Positions 42,779-51,379 of a stretch of 64,000 bases of DNA are shown here, in pieces; within the stretch, counting starts at the first letter, position 1; each line of letters starts with the position of its first letter. Below the pieces are notes generated by a model that worked only from the letters and a program-made list of their open reading frames with translations, did no database searches and was not told the origin of the DNA. The stretch comes from Anaeromyxobacter oryzae. GTDB lineage: Bacteria; Myxococcota; Myxococcia; Myxococcales; Anaeromyxobacteraceae. The translations under genes and the position numbers were made by a program. Location: positions 2,626,501-2,690,500 of the forward strand of contig NZ_AP025591.1 of the NCBI RefSeq assembly GCF_023169945.1, given 5' to 3'.

Positions 42779-45622
42779 ATGGGCAAGGCCAAGTCCAACC
42801 GTCGTCTCTCCGAGAAGGAGCGGGTGAAGCGCGGCGACGAGCCCGCCGAGCCCCGGGGAAAGAAGGGCGGCGCGCCGAGGACGGGCATGGCCCGCGACGT
42901 CGGCGCGGTCGTCCTCCTCGCGCTGGCGCTCGGCTCGGGCCTCGCCCTCGCCACGTTCTCGTCGCTCGACGGCGGCCTCATCGCGAACGGGCTCCCGCCC
43001 GCGAACCTCTGCGGCCCGGTCGGCCACCGCGTCGCGTCCAGCGTCTACGGCCTGCTCGGCTTCTCCGCGCTGGTGCTGCCGTTCGGCCTCGGCACCGCGG
43101 CGTGGAGGCTCTTCCGCGGGGCGCCGCCGCGGATCACGATCGTGTCCGCCGTCGCCTACGCCGTCCTCACCCTCGCCGTCGCGACGCTCGGCCACCTCGC
43201 GCTCGCCGGCCGCGCGCCGGTCTCGTTCCCGGCGGGCGGCGCGGTGGGCGCCGCGCTCGCGGCGTGGTCCGAGGGGCTCTTCTCCGTCTGGGGGAGCGCC
43301 ATCGTCGTCACCGCGACCGCGCTCGTCGCGCTCATCGTCGCCGCGGACGTGAAGCCGCAGACCATCGGCGGGGCGCTCTTCGCGGTGGGCCGCGCCGTGC
43401 TCGGGTTCCTGCACCGCGGGCTCGCCGACGCGGTGGACGAGCACCGGAGCGCGGTCGCGGAGCTGCGCGCCGAGGAGGCCGCCGAGCGCGCCCGCCGCGC
43501 CGAGGCGGAGAAGCTCGCGGAGACCGCGGAGATCGAGGCGGACGGCGACGAGGCACGCGCGGAGGCCCGCGCCGTGGCCGGCGCGCTGGCGCTCGAGGAG
43601 GTCCGCCGCGCGAGCTTCGACGATCCGGCCTGGGTGGGCGGCCTCGAGCCGGCGCCCGAGCCGGAGGCGGAGGAGGCCGAGCCGCCCCGCAGGAAGCGGA
43701 AGGCGCGCGAGCCCGACGACGCCCGGAAGGCCGCGGCGGAGCCGCCGAAGCTCGCGCCGCCGGAGGACGCCGCCGAGGAGCCCGCGGCCGCGCCGCTGCC
43801 GCTCGCGATCCCGTCGAAGCCCGAGATCATCGTCTCCCAGGCGATGCTCGATCGCGCCAAGAAGAAGAAGGAGAAGAAGGAGGCGCCGAGCTTCGCCTTC
43901 ACCCAGGCCGGCGCGGTGTTCCGGCCGCCGTCGACCGACCTCCTCGACGCGCACGACGAGAAGCAGAAGGACCTCGACACCGACTCGCTCACCCGGACCG
44001 CGGAGATCATCGTCGCGACGCTGAAGCAGCACGGCATCGAGGGCGTGATCAAGCACATCCGGCCGGGGCCGGTCGTGACGCTCTACGAGTTCTCCCCGGT
44101 CGCGGGAGTGAAGCTCGCCCGCATCGAGAACCTCGACAAGGAGCTCACGATGGCGCTCAGCGCCACCCGGATCCGCATCATCGCGCCGATCCCGGGGAAG
44201 GGCGTCGTGGGCATCGAGGTGCCGAACAAGGACCGCGCGACGGTGTGGCTGAAGGACATCCTCGAGTCGGAGGCCTTCGCGGCCGCCGGCGGGTTCCTGC
44301 CGCTCGGCCTCGGCAAGAACATCGAGGGCATCCCGTACTGCGTCGATCTCCAGCGGATGCCGCACCTCCTCATCGCCGGCACCACCGGCTCCGGCAAGTC
44401 CGTGGGCCTGAACACCATGATCCTCTCGATGCTCTTCCGGCAGACGCCGGCGGAGGTCCGGATGATCATGGTCGACCCGAAAATGACGGAGCTGTCGGCC
44501 TACGAGGACATCCCGCACCTCCTCCTGCCCGTCGTCACCGATCCCCAGAAGGCGGCGCGCGCGCTCCAGTGGGCCGTCGACGAGATGGAGCGGCGGACGC
44601 AGATCCTCGCCGACACCGGGTCGAAGGACCTCAAGTCCTACAACGGGAAGGTCGAGAAGCTGCGGAGCGAGAACAAGACCTTCGAGGACAAGGACCTCGC
44701 GCACCCGCCGAAGAAGCTGGTGGTGGTCGACGTCACCGCGGGCGAGACCGAGGACGAGGCGGCCGCGCGCGCCGCCGCGGAGGCTGAAGCGGCCGCTCAC
44801 CCTGAAGGTAGCGCCGCCGAAGGCGGCGCGGAGTCGAAGGGGTGGCGCCCGCTGCCCGCGGACGCGGTCGTCGCGTCACCCGAGTTCGAGGATCCCACCG
44901 CGCCGCCGCCCGACGATCCGGTCGCGGCGCGCGACGAGAAGAAGCTCCCGCAGAAGCTGCCCTACATCGTCGTCGTCATCGACGAGCTCGCGGACCTCAT
45001 GATGACCGCGCCGCGCGAGGTGGAGATCTCGCTCGCCCGCCTCGCCCAGAAGGCGCGCGCGACGGGCATCCACCTCATCGTCGCGACCCAGCGCCCGTCG
45101 ACCGACGTCGTGACGGGCATGATCAAGAACAACTTCCCGGCGCGCATCACCTTCCGCCTCGCCTCGCGCCACGACTCGCAGACCATCATCAACGGCCCCG
45201 GCGCGGAGACGCTGCTCGGCGACGGCGACATGCTGGTCATGACGGCGACGCAGCCCGTCACGCGCGTGCAGGGCGCGTTCGTGTCCGAGGAGGAGCTCCA
45301 CCGGGTCGTCGGCTTCCTCAAGGAGCAGGGGAAGCCCGTCTACGACGAGTCGATCCTCAAGGCGCGCGAGGGCGCCGGCGACCGCGGCGGCGGGGACGAC
45401 GAGGAGGATCCGGTGTACGACCAGGCGGTCGACCTCGTGTCGCGCATGGAGGAGGTCTCGGTCTCGAAGCTCCAGCGCGAGATGCGGCTCGGCTACAACA
45501 AGGCCGCGAAGATCATCGAGCGGATGGAGCGCGAGGGCATCGTGGGGCCGCCGAACGGGGTGAAGCCGCGGCAGGTCCTGATCCGCCCGGCGGGCGAGGT
45601 GTCGCCCATCCCGAACGTCTGA
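42779..45622 (+). CDS. ftsK: DNA translocase FtsK
   Basis: 947 residues from ATG at 42779. Four N-terminal membrane segments (about 40-180) are followed by a Glu/Ala-rich linker, the motor domain and a winged-helix gamma domain at the C-terminus. Walker A is AGTTGSGKSVGL (about 531-542), Walker B VVVIDELADLMM (about 730-741); ATQRPSTDVVTG and GDGDMLVMT follow. The gamma domain KLQREMRLGYNKAAKIIERM would read KOPS sites. The Walker A to B distance is about 75 residues longer than in E. coli because of an insertion at about 630-720 rich in Ala/Glu/Pro, part of which is a palindromic repeat. It pumps DNA at division. Confidence 0.95.
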   Translation: MGKAKSNRRLSEKERVKRGDEPAEPRGKKGGAPRTGMARDVGAVVLLALALGSGLALATFSSLDGGLIANGLPPANLCGPVGHRVASSVYGLLGFSALVLPFGLGTAAWRLFRGAPPRITIVSAVAYAVLTLAVATLGHLALAGRAPVSFPAGGAVGAALAAWSEGLFSVWGSAIVVTATALVALIVAADVKPQTIGGALFAVGRAVLGFLHRGLADAVDEHRSAVAELRAEEAAERARRAEAEKLAETAEIEADGDEARAEARAVAGALALEEVRRASFDDPAWVGGLEPAPEPEAEEAEPPRRKRKAREPDDARKAAAEPPKLAPPEDAAEEPAAAPLPLAIPSKPEIIVSQAMLDRAKKKKEKKEAPSFAFTQAGAVFRPPSTDLLDAHDEKQKDLDTDSLTRTAEIIVATLKQHGIEGVIKHIRPGPVVTLYEFSPVAGVKLARIENLDKELTMALSATRIRIIAPIPGKGVVGIEVPNKDRATVWLKDILESEAFAAAGGFLPLGLGKNIEGIPYCVDLQRMPHLLIAGTTGSGKSVGLNTMILSMLFRQTPAEVRMIMVDPKMTELSAYEDIPHLLLPVVTDPQKAARALQWAVDEMERRTQILADTGSKDLKSYNGKVEKLRSENKTFEDKDLAHPPKKLVVVDVTAGETEDEAAARAAAEAEAAAHPEGSAAEGGAESKGWRPLPADAVVASPEFEDPTAPPPDDPVAARDEKKLPQKLPYIVVVIDELADLMMTAPREVEISLARLAQKARATGIHLIVATQRPSTDVVTGMIKNNFPARITFRLASRHDSQTIINGPGAETLLGDGDMLVMTATQPVTRVQGAFVSEEELHRVVGFLKEQGKPVYDESILKAREGAGDRGGGDDEEDPVYDQAVDLVSRMEEVSVSKLQREMRLGYNKAAKIIERMEREGIVGPPNGVKPRQVLIRPAGEVSPIPNV
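44796..44841 (+). repeat. Palindromic repeat family A, copy 4, inside ftsK
   Basis: This 46-base element begins CTCACCCTGAAGGTAG and ends CGGAGTCGAAGGG with inverted GCGCCGCCGAAGGCGGCGC between. It reads in frame as HPEGSAAEGGAESKG (about residues 673-687) in the motor-domain insertion of FtsK. The three other copies lie between genes, so this looks like a mobile palindrome tolerated in a flexible linker. Confidence 0.8.
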
Positions 45623-45666
45623 CGGCTTCCCGCGTCCCCGGCGGACGCGCTACCCTCACGCTCCGT

Positions 45667-46203
45667 ATGCGTCTCGCGCTCCTCCCCGCCCTCGCCGCGC
45701 TCGCCCTCGTCCTCGTCCTCACCGCCTGCGGCCGCGACCGGGAGCCGGCCACCGCCACGACGGCCGCTCCGCAGGCGCCGGCACCCGCTGCCGACGCCGG
45801 CCCCGCCCTCGATCCCGGCCGCCTCGCCCCGCACGCTCCGTCGAGGAGCACGCGGGGGCCCGCGCGCGACGCGGCCTCCGCCGCGCCGCTCTGCGGTGAC
45901 CCCGGGACGGGGCCGGAGCCCGACGGCGCGCTCCTGCGCGCGTTCGTGGCGGGCCGCACGAAGGGGATCCGGGAGTGCTACGACCGGGCGCTGAAGCGCG
46001 ACGCCTCGCTCCGCGGGCGCGTCGTGGTGCGCTTCACCATCGGCCGGTGCGGCGAGGTGAGCGAGCTCGAGCTCACCGGGAAGCGGCGCGGCCCCTCGGA
46101 CCTCGCCGACTGCGTGACGCGCGCGGTGAAGGCGTGGCGGCTGCCGTTCCGGCCATCCGAGCCGGTCGCGGTCGAGTACCCGTTCAACTTCACCGCCGGC
46201 TGA
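45667..46203 (+). CDS. AgmX/PglI-type C-terminal domain lipoprotein
   Basis: 178 residues. Signal peptide with lipobox VLTAC (Cys about 21), an Ala/Pro-rich linker (about 30-80), then a folded part: GRTKGIRECYDRALKRDASL, GRVVVRFTIGRCGEVSELEL, DCVTRAVKAWRLPFRPSEPV. The combination Cys-Tyr-Arg, G-x-V-x-x-x-F-x-I and C-V-x-x-x-W-x-F is seen in myxobacterial AgmX/TonB-like C-terminal domains. Placed 44 bases after ftsK. Function unknown; periplasmic or surface. Confidence 0.75.
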   Translation: MRLALLPALAALALVLVLTACGRDREPATATTAAPQAPAPAADAGPALDPGRLAPHAPSRSTRGPARDAASAAPLCGDPGTGPEPDGALLRAFVAGRTKGIRECYDRALKRDASLRGRVVVRFTIGRCGEVSELELTGKRRGPSDLADCVTRAVKAWRLPFRPSEPVAVEYPFNFTAG

Positions 46204-46221
46204 CGCGCACGGACCCGGGCG

Positions 46222-47595
46222 TCACCCCGGCCTCGCCGCGCTCGCCTCGCCCGCCTCCGCCGCGCGCCGGCCCGCCTCGACGTCCACCCGGAGGAGCAGC
46301 GCCGCGCCGACCGCGAAGAACGCGATCACGGACAGGATCGCGCCGCGGGAGGAGCCCGTGAGCGCGATGGTGACGGCGTAGATGCCTGGACCGAAGATCC
46401 CGGCGACCTTCTCCACCACCGCGAAGAACCCGAAGAACTCGCCCGAGAGCCGGCGCGGCACGAGGCTCGCGAACAGCGAGCGCGAGAGCGCCTGCGTCCC
46501 GCCCTGGACGATCCCGACCAGGATCGCGAGCGCAAAGAAGTGCACCGCGGTGGTGGTGAAGTACCCGAGCACCGCCACGGCGGTGTAGACGACGAGGCCA
46601 CCCGTGACCGCGCGCTTCGCGCCGACGCGGTGGGCCACCATCCCGAACAGGAACGCGAACGGGATCCCGATGAACTGCACGAGCAGGATCGCCGCGATGA
46701 GCGCGCCGCTCGGGAGCCCGAGCTCGGTCCCGTAGATCGTCGCCATCCGGATGATGGTGCCGATGCCGTCGTTGTAGACGAGGAAGGCGAGGAGCATCAG
46801 CGCGGCCTGCGGGTAGGCGCGGAGCGTGCGCGCGGTGCGCGCGAGGCGCGAGAAGGCGAGCCGGAGCACCGGCGCGCCGTCGCCCTCCGCGGCTGCGGCG
46901 GGCTCCCGCACGCGCCGGAGGAGCGGGATGGTGAACACGGCCCACCAGATCGCCACCGACAGGAACGAGAGGCGGGTCGGGAGCGTCGCCTGCGCGCTCG
47001 AGAGGCCGGGCCCGTGCGGCAGCCCGAACCACGCCGGCCGGAGGATCGCGAGGAGCTGCACGGCGAGCAGCGCGCCGCCGCCGAGGTACCCGACGGCGTA
47101 GCCCGCCGACGAGACGCGGTCGAGCTCGTCCTCCCGCGCGACGTGCGGGAGGAGCGCGTCGTAGAAGACGAAGCTGCCCATCAGGCCGACGTTCACGACG
47201 ACGAGCAGCGCCGCGCCGAGGAGCCAGTCGCCCTTGCCGACGAGGGCCATCGCGGCGGTGCCGGCGATCCCGACGGCCGCAAAGGCCGAAAGCAGCGGCT
47301 TCTTCCACGGGCGCAGGTCGGCGACGGTGCCGAGGAGCGGCGCGAGCGCCGCGACGACGACGAGCGCGATCGTGGTCGCGACCGCGTAGCGCTCCGTGGT
47401 GAGTGCAGGTGGGAGATCCGCGCCTGCGACCGCACCGAAGTAGACGGGGAAGATCGCGGTGACGATGGACGTTACCGCTGCCGAGTTGGCGCAGTCATAG
47501 AGTGCCCACGCCCGCAGCTCGGGCCTGCCGAGGCCGAGCCGGTCGAGCCATCCGGCCGGGGACGCCTGCGGGCCGGAGGTCTCGGCGGGTCGCAT
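46222..47595 (-). CDS. MFS transporter, UMF1 family
   Basis: 457 residues from ATG at 47595. About 12 membrane helices. ELRAWALYDCANSAAVTSIV and FPVYFGAVAGA are the UMF1 opening pattern; LLGTVADLRPWKKPLL, SSAGYAVGYLGGGALLAVQL, FLVYNDGIGTIIRMATIYG, VPRRLSGEFFGFFAVVEKVA, GIFGPGIYAVTIALTGSSR follow. The family includes yeast vacuolar amino-acid exporters (Atg22). Substrate unknown. Divergent from the OmpA lipoprotein gene. Confidence 0.88.
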   Translation of the reverse strand: MRPAETSGPQASPAGWLDRLGLGRPELRAWALYDCANSAAVTSIVTAIFPVYFGAVAGADLPPALTTERYAVATTIALVVVAALAPLLGTVADLRPWKKPLLSAFAAVGIAGTAAMALVGKGDWLLGAALLVVVNVGLMGSFVFYDALLPHVAREDELDRVSSAGYAVGYLGGGALLAVQLLAILRPAWFGLPHGPGLSSAQATLPTRLSFLSVAIWWAVFTIPLLRRVREPAAAAEGDGAPVLRLAFSRLARTARTLRAYPQAALMLLAFLVYNDGIGTIIRMATIYGTELGLPSGALIAAILLVQFIGIPFAFLFGMVAHRVGAKRAVTGGLVVYTAVAVLGYFTTTAVHFFALAILVGIVQGGTQALSRSLFASLVPRRLSGEFFGFFAVVEKVAGIFGPGIYAVTIALTGSSRGAILSVIAFFAVGAALLLRVDVEAGRRAAEAGEASAARPG

Positions 47596-47773
47596 GTGGG
47601 CGACCCTAGGCGGTCGCCGGGCGCCGCGCAACGCGCTCCGCGGCGTCCCCGACCCGACCGTCGGCCGGGTCGTCCCCCGGTCGGGCACCTGGCCGCGGCT
47701 GGTGCCGCCCCCGCGACCGGTGCTAAAGGGTTCGGCCGTTCACGAACGTCGTCGTCACTGGAGGTCTCTGGTC

Positions 47774-48400
47774 ATGAAGAATCGCCGCTCCGTCCGCCTC
47801 ACCGCCGCCGCCGCGCTGGCGGCCTTCCTCGTCGTCGGCTGCGAGACCGCCGGCAAGCGCACCGCCATCGGCGCGGGCGCGGGCGGCCTCCTCGGCGCCG
47901 GCGTCGGCGCCCTCGCAGGCGGCAAGAAGGGCGCGCTCATCGGCGCGGGCGTCGGCGCCCTCGCCGGCGGCTCCGTCGGCCTCTACCTCGACAAGCAGCA
48001 CAAGGAGCTCGAGAAGATCGCCGAGACGAAGCGCACCGACAACGGCCTCATCGTCCAGCTGAAGGGCGACATCCTGTTCGACACCGGGAGCGCCGCCTTG
48101 AAGCCCGAGGCGATCGAGCAGCTGACCCAGCTCGGCGACGTCATCGCCAAGTACTCGGACGACCGCGTGCGGATCGAGGGTTACACGGACTCGACCGGCT
48201 CGAACAAGACGAACGAGGAGCTGTCGCTCCGCCGCGCGGACTCCGTGAAGTCGCTCCTCGTCGGCCGCGGCGTCCAGGAGAAGCAGATCACGGCGCTCGG
48301 GATGGGCGAGGTCCGGCCGGTCGCCGACAACGGCACCGCCGACGGTCGCGCCAAGAACCGCCGCGTCGAGCTGCACATCGACGTGCCGAACGCGACGTAG
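47774..48400 (+). CDS. OmpA-family lipoprotein with glycine zipper
   Basis: 208 residues. Lipobox FLVVGC (Cys23), then a glycine zipper (GAGAGGLLGAGVGALAGG and a second copy GALIGAGVGALAGGSVG, about 30-75), a short charged helix and an OmpA C-terminal domain (about 90-205): GDILFDTGSAALKPEAIEQL, VRIEGYTDSTGSNKTNEELS, RRADSVKSLLV, NRRVELHI. Binds peptidoglycan through the conserved Asp and Arg. SD GGAGG is 9 bases upstream. The 178-base gap before it has GC-rich hairpins but no clear promoter. Confidence 0.88.
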   Translation: MKNRRSVRLTAAAALAAFLVVGCETAGKRTAIGAGAGGLLGAGVGALAGGKKGALIGAGVGALAGGSVGLYLDKQHKELEKIAETKRTDNGLIVQLKGDILFDTGSAALKPEAIEQLTQLGDVIAKYSDDRVRIEGYTDSTGSNKTNEELSLRRADSVKSLLVGRGVQEKQITALGMGEVRPVADNGTADGRAKNRRVELHIDVPNAT

Positions 48401-48458
48401 CGGCGCGAGGAAGTCACCGGCGGCGGGCGTGCTCGACGAGCGCGCCCGCCGTCTTCGT

Positions 48459-49070
48459 TCACACCTTCATCTTCTTCTCTTCCCCGCGCACGAGCCGCCG
48501 GATGTTCTCGCGGTGGCGGAGGAAGATGAGCGCCCCGATGGCGACGCCGGCCCAGGAGATGGGGCTCGCGGCGCCGTTGACGAAGAACCCGCCCACGACG
48601 CAGGCGGTGGTGCCGAGGAGCGATCCCACCGACGAGATGCGCGTCGCGAGGTAGGCGACGAGGTACGCGACGAGGCCGGCGAGCGCGGCCCACGGCGCGA
48701 GCACCGCGAAGATGCCGAGCCCGGTCGCGACGCCCTTGCCGCCCTTGAACCCGAGCCAGACCGGGAACAGGTGCCCGGCGAACGCGGCGATCGCGACCGC
48801 CATCACCCAGAGCTCGGCGTGCGGCGCGCCGGCGAGCAGCCGCTGCGCGAGCACGATGGGGAGCATCGCCTTCGCCGCGTCGAGGATCACGACCGCGACG
48901 CCCATCCCCTTCCCGCCGGCGCGGGCGACGTTGGTCGCGCCGATGTTGCCCGACCCGACCGTCCGGACGTCGACGCCGAGGAAGAGCTTCCCGAGCACGA
49001 CGCCGTAGGGCACGGAGCCGGACAGGTAGCCGAGGAGGACCAGGGCGGCCCCGAGAGCGGTCCCGCTCAT
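48459..49070 (-). CDS. plsY: Acyl-phosphate glycerol-3-phosphate acyltransferase
   Basis: 203 residues, five or so membrane helices. GYLSGSVPYGVVLGKLF, VDVRTVGSGNIGATNVARAG, GKGMGVAVVILDAAKAMLPI, AFAGHLFPVWLGFKGGKGVAT and RHRENIRRLVRGEE are the PlsY motifs. First committed acylation in phospholipid synthesis. ATG at 49070 overlaps the upstream stop (ATGA). The Lys-rich end is cytoplasmic. Confidence 0.93.
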   Translation of the reverse strand: MSGTALGAALVLLGYLSGSVPYGVVLGKLFLGVDVRTVGSGNIGATNVARAGGKGMGVAVVILDAAKAMLPIVLAQRLLAGAPHAELWVMAVAIAAFAGHLFPVWLGFKGGKGVATGLGIFAVLAPWAALAGLVAYLVAYLATRISSVGSLLGTTACVVGGFFVNGAASPISWAGVAIGALIFLRHRENIRRLVRGEEKKMKV

Positions 49071-49477
49071 GCCCCGCTCCCGCGCGCCACGAGCCACGCC
49101 CAGTTCGCGAGGAGGAGGGCGATGCCGACGGCGGTGGCGCCGCGCCAGGCCCGCGCCGCCGGGACCGGGAGCGGCCACCCGGCGGCCGCGCGGACGAGAT
49201 CGATCGCGGCGTAGGCCCACGCGGCGGCGGCGAGCGCGGCGCCGAGCGGGCTCGCGGAGACGGCCGCGGCGAGGTCGCCGTGCGCGAGCGCGACGAACGC
49301 GTGCGTCATCCCGCAGGTGGCGCACGGGATGCCCGCGAGCGCCTTCAGCGGGCAGACGTAGCCGAGGGAGAGCACCGGCGCGAACCGCGCGACGAGGAAG
49401 GACAGCGCGCCGATCACGGCGAACACCTCGGGGTGCCCGAAGCGCTCGGTGCGCCGGAGCGTCACGAGCGCGGTCAC
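49067..49477 (-). CDS. DUF2752 membrane protein
   Basis: 136 residues from GTG at 49477, overlapping the upstream stop. Three membrane segments. The family motif is CPLKALAGIPCATCGMTHAF, that is C...GxPCxTCGMT. The Cys residues lie at the membrane edge. Function unknown; often near lipid or envelope genes. It couples to plsY by an ATGA overlap. Confidence 0.82.
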   Translation of the reverse strand: MTALVTLRRTERFGHPEVFAVIGALSFLVARFAPVLSLGYVCPLKALAGIPCATCGMTHAFVALAHGDLAAAVSASPLGAALAAAAWAYAAIDLVRAAAGWPLPVPAARAWRGATAVGIALLLANWAWLVARGSGA

Positions 49478-50511
49478 AGGTTCACCTGCTGGGTCTTGTG
49501 GGCGGCGTCGCGGAGCACCGCGCCGAACCCGAGCCCGAACGCCGCGCAGCAGCAGACACACAGGAGGATCGCCGGCGCGAACACCGCCGCCGCCGACTTG
49601 CCGGGCCCGCAGCGCTGCGTCTGCCCGAGCCCGATGACGAGCACGACGAGGTACCACACGGCCGCGATCAGGCTCCCGCACCCCGGCACCGCGAGCAGGA
49701 GGTAGAGGCCGTACGCGTACCCGACCGCGGTGAGCGTCGCGTCGAACCCGCGCGCCGCGCCCTTGAACAGCATGAGGAGCAGGTGGACGATCGCGGCGGA
49801 GAGGTAGATGCCGATGAGCGCCATCACCGGCGACAGGACGACCGAGGCGAGCACGGCGGGCCCCGCGAACATGCCGAGGACCTTCCGCGCCATCTCCGCC
49901 GCCTCGGGCGGGAGGTCGTGCATCGCGCGCTCGGCCGCGACGAGCGTCTGCTGCCCGGTCACGTAGCTGTAGACGCCCTGGACCGCGTTGCCGAACGAGT
50001 ACGCGATCACCCCGAAGAGGACCGCGCTCCCGGACTGGTCGATGCGAACGCGGCGGAAGAAGCGCTGGGGATCGGTCGCGGCGAGCTTCCAGGTCTCGAA
50101 GAACGCGGAGAAGAGGCCGCGGGTCTGCCGCTCCGCGAACGGCGCGGGCAGCTCGGGCTCGAACGGGCCGGGCCCTCCGGGGCCGCCGGGGGGCGGGCCC
50201 CAGCCGCCGCCGGGAGGCGGGGGCGGGAACCCCGTGCCGCCGGGGCCGCCGTAGCCGAACCCGCCGGGCGGGCCGTAGCCGCCGGGCGGAGGCGGAGGGG
50301 GCGGGGGGAGCTCGCCCGGGGGCGGCTGGGCGCCCGCGCCGGGCGGCGGCGGCTCTCCGGGGGCGGGCGGCGCACCGGCGCCGGGGGCCGGCGGAGGCCG
50401 CGGGGCGTTGGGATCGGCGAGGTCGAGCTCCGAGCCGCAGTGCGGGCAGAACTGCCGGCCGAAGCGATCCGTCGTGAACGTGCCCTGGCAGCGGGCGCAG
50501 CGAGCGAGCAT
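49474..50511 (-). CDS. Zinc-ribbon and Yip1-domain membrane protein
   Basis: 345 residues. An N-terminal CxxC-CxxC ribbon (ARCQGTFTTDRFGRQFCPHC), then a Pro/Gly-rich linker (about 30-125), then a Yip1-like membrane domain with five helices: LFSAFFETWKLAATDPQRFF, SGSAVLFGVIAYSFGNAVQG, SPVMALIGIYLSAAIVHLLL and AVPGCGSLIAAVWYLVVLVI. FAPAILLCVCCCAAFGL has a Cys cluster. Such soluble-ribbon plus Yip1 proteins occur in myxobacteria; role unknown. Last gene before nuoK on this strand, with which it is not clearly co-transcribed. Confidence 0.75.
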   Translation of the reverse strand: MLARCARCQGTFTTDRFGRQFCPHCGSELDLADPNAPRPPPAPGAGAPPAPGEPPPPGAGAQPPPGELPPPPPPPPGGYGPPGGFGYGGPGGTGFPPPPPGGGWGPPPGGPGGPGPFEPELPAPFAERQTRGLFSAFFETWKLAATDPQRFFRRVRIDQSGSAVLFGVIAYSFGNAVQGVYSYVTGQQTLVAAERAMHDLPPEAAEMARKVLGMFAGPAVLASVVLSPVMALIGIYLSAAIVHLLLMLFKGAARGFDATLTAVGYAYGLYLLLAVPGCGSLIAAVWYLVVLVIGLGQTQRCGPGKSAAAVFAPAILLCVCCCAAFGLGFGAVLRDAAHKTQQVNL

Positions 50512-50563
50512 GGCGCGGAAGCTTACCGCGCCCCCGCCCCGCCGCGCCGCCGGAAAAGCCGGG

Positions 50564-50863
50564 CTACTCGCGGAGCGCGCGGACCTCGTCCACGTTCACC
50601 GCGCCGCGCGACCGGTAGATCGCGATGACGACCGCGAGGCCGACCGCGGCTTCGGCCGCCGCGACGGCGATGACGAAGAACGCGATGACGTGGCCGCTGA
50701 TGTTGCCCGTCTGCCGGGCGAACGCGAGGAACGTGAGGTTCGCCGCGTTGAGCATCAGCTCGACGCTCATCATGACGATGAGGGCGTTGCGCTTCGTGAG
50801 GACGCCGACGAGGCCGATGCCGAAGAGGATCGCGGCGAGCCAGAGGTAGTACTGGACGCTCAT
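50564..50863 (-). CDS. nuoK: NADH-quinone oxidoreductase subunit K
   Basis: 99 residues, three membrane helices: [40 protein letters not shown] and [20 protein letters not shown], the last two with the conserved Glu of the proton path. Part of the P-module boundary. Separated from nuoJ by one base. Downstream, no nuoL, nuoM or nuoN follows. Confidence 0.94.
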   Translation of the reverse strand: MSVQYYLWLAAILFGIGLVGVLTKRNALIVMMSVELMLNAANLTFLAFARQTGNISGHVIAFFVIAVAAAEAAVGLAVVIAIYRSRGAVNVDEVRALRE

Positions 50864-50864
50864 G

Positions 50865-51371
50865 TCAGATCCGCTCCTTCGCGACGACGACGGCGCCCAC
50901 GATGGCGGCGAGGAGGAGGATGCTCGTCACCTCGAACGGCAGGAGGTACTGCGTGAAGAGCACCTTCCCGACCGCCTTCACGGTGCCGAACTCGGGCGAG
51001 AGCACCGCGGGGGCACCCCCGTTCACGTCGGCGATCGCGGACGCGATCACCGCGACGAGCATCACCACGCCCAGGGCGCCGATGATCTGGATCGCCCGGT
51101 GCTGCTCCTTCATCACCACGTGCTCGTCGAGCGAGAGCAGCATGATGACGAAGAGGAACAGCACCATCACCGCGCCCGCGTACACCAGGATCTGCATGAA
51201 CGCGACGAGGTGGGCGACGAGGAGGATGTAGATCCCCGCCATGAAGAAGAACGCCGCGACGAGGTTCATCGCCGCGTAGACGGGGTTCCGCGACACCACG
51301 ACGCCGCACGCCGTGACCACGAGCGGGACGGCGAAGATCCAGAAGATGACCTGCTCGGCCGTGACGCTCAT
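50865..51371 (-). CDS. nuoJ: NADH-quinone oxidoreductase subunit J
   Basis: 168 residues from ATG at 51371. Five membrane helices; [40 protein letters not shown] and [11 protein letters not shown] are typical. It lies 8 bases after nuoF, with no nuoG, nuoH or nuoI in between, so the complex I gene set is split. A start within the longer nuoF-overlapping frame was rejected. Confidence 0.93.
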   Translation of the reverse strand: MSVTAEQVIFWIFAVPLVVTACGVVVSRNPVYAAMNLVAAFFFMAGIYILLVAHLVAFMQILVYAGAVMVLFLFVIMLLSLDEHVVMKEQHRAIQIIGALGVVMLVAVIASAIADVNGGAPAVLSPEFGTVKAVGKVLFTQYLLPFEVTSILLLAAIVGAVVVAKERI

Positions 51372-51379
51372 CGGCCCTC

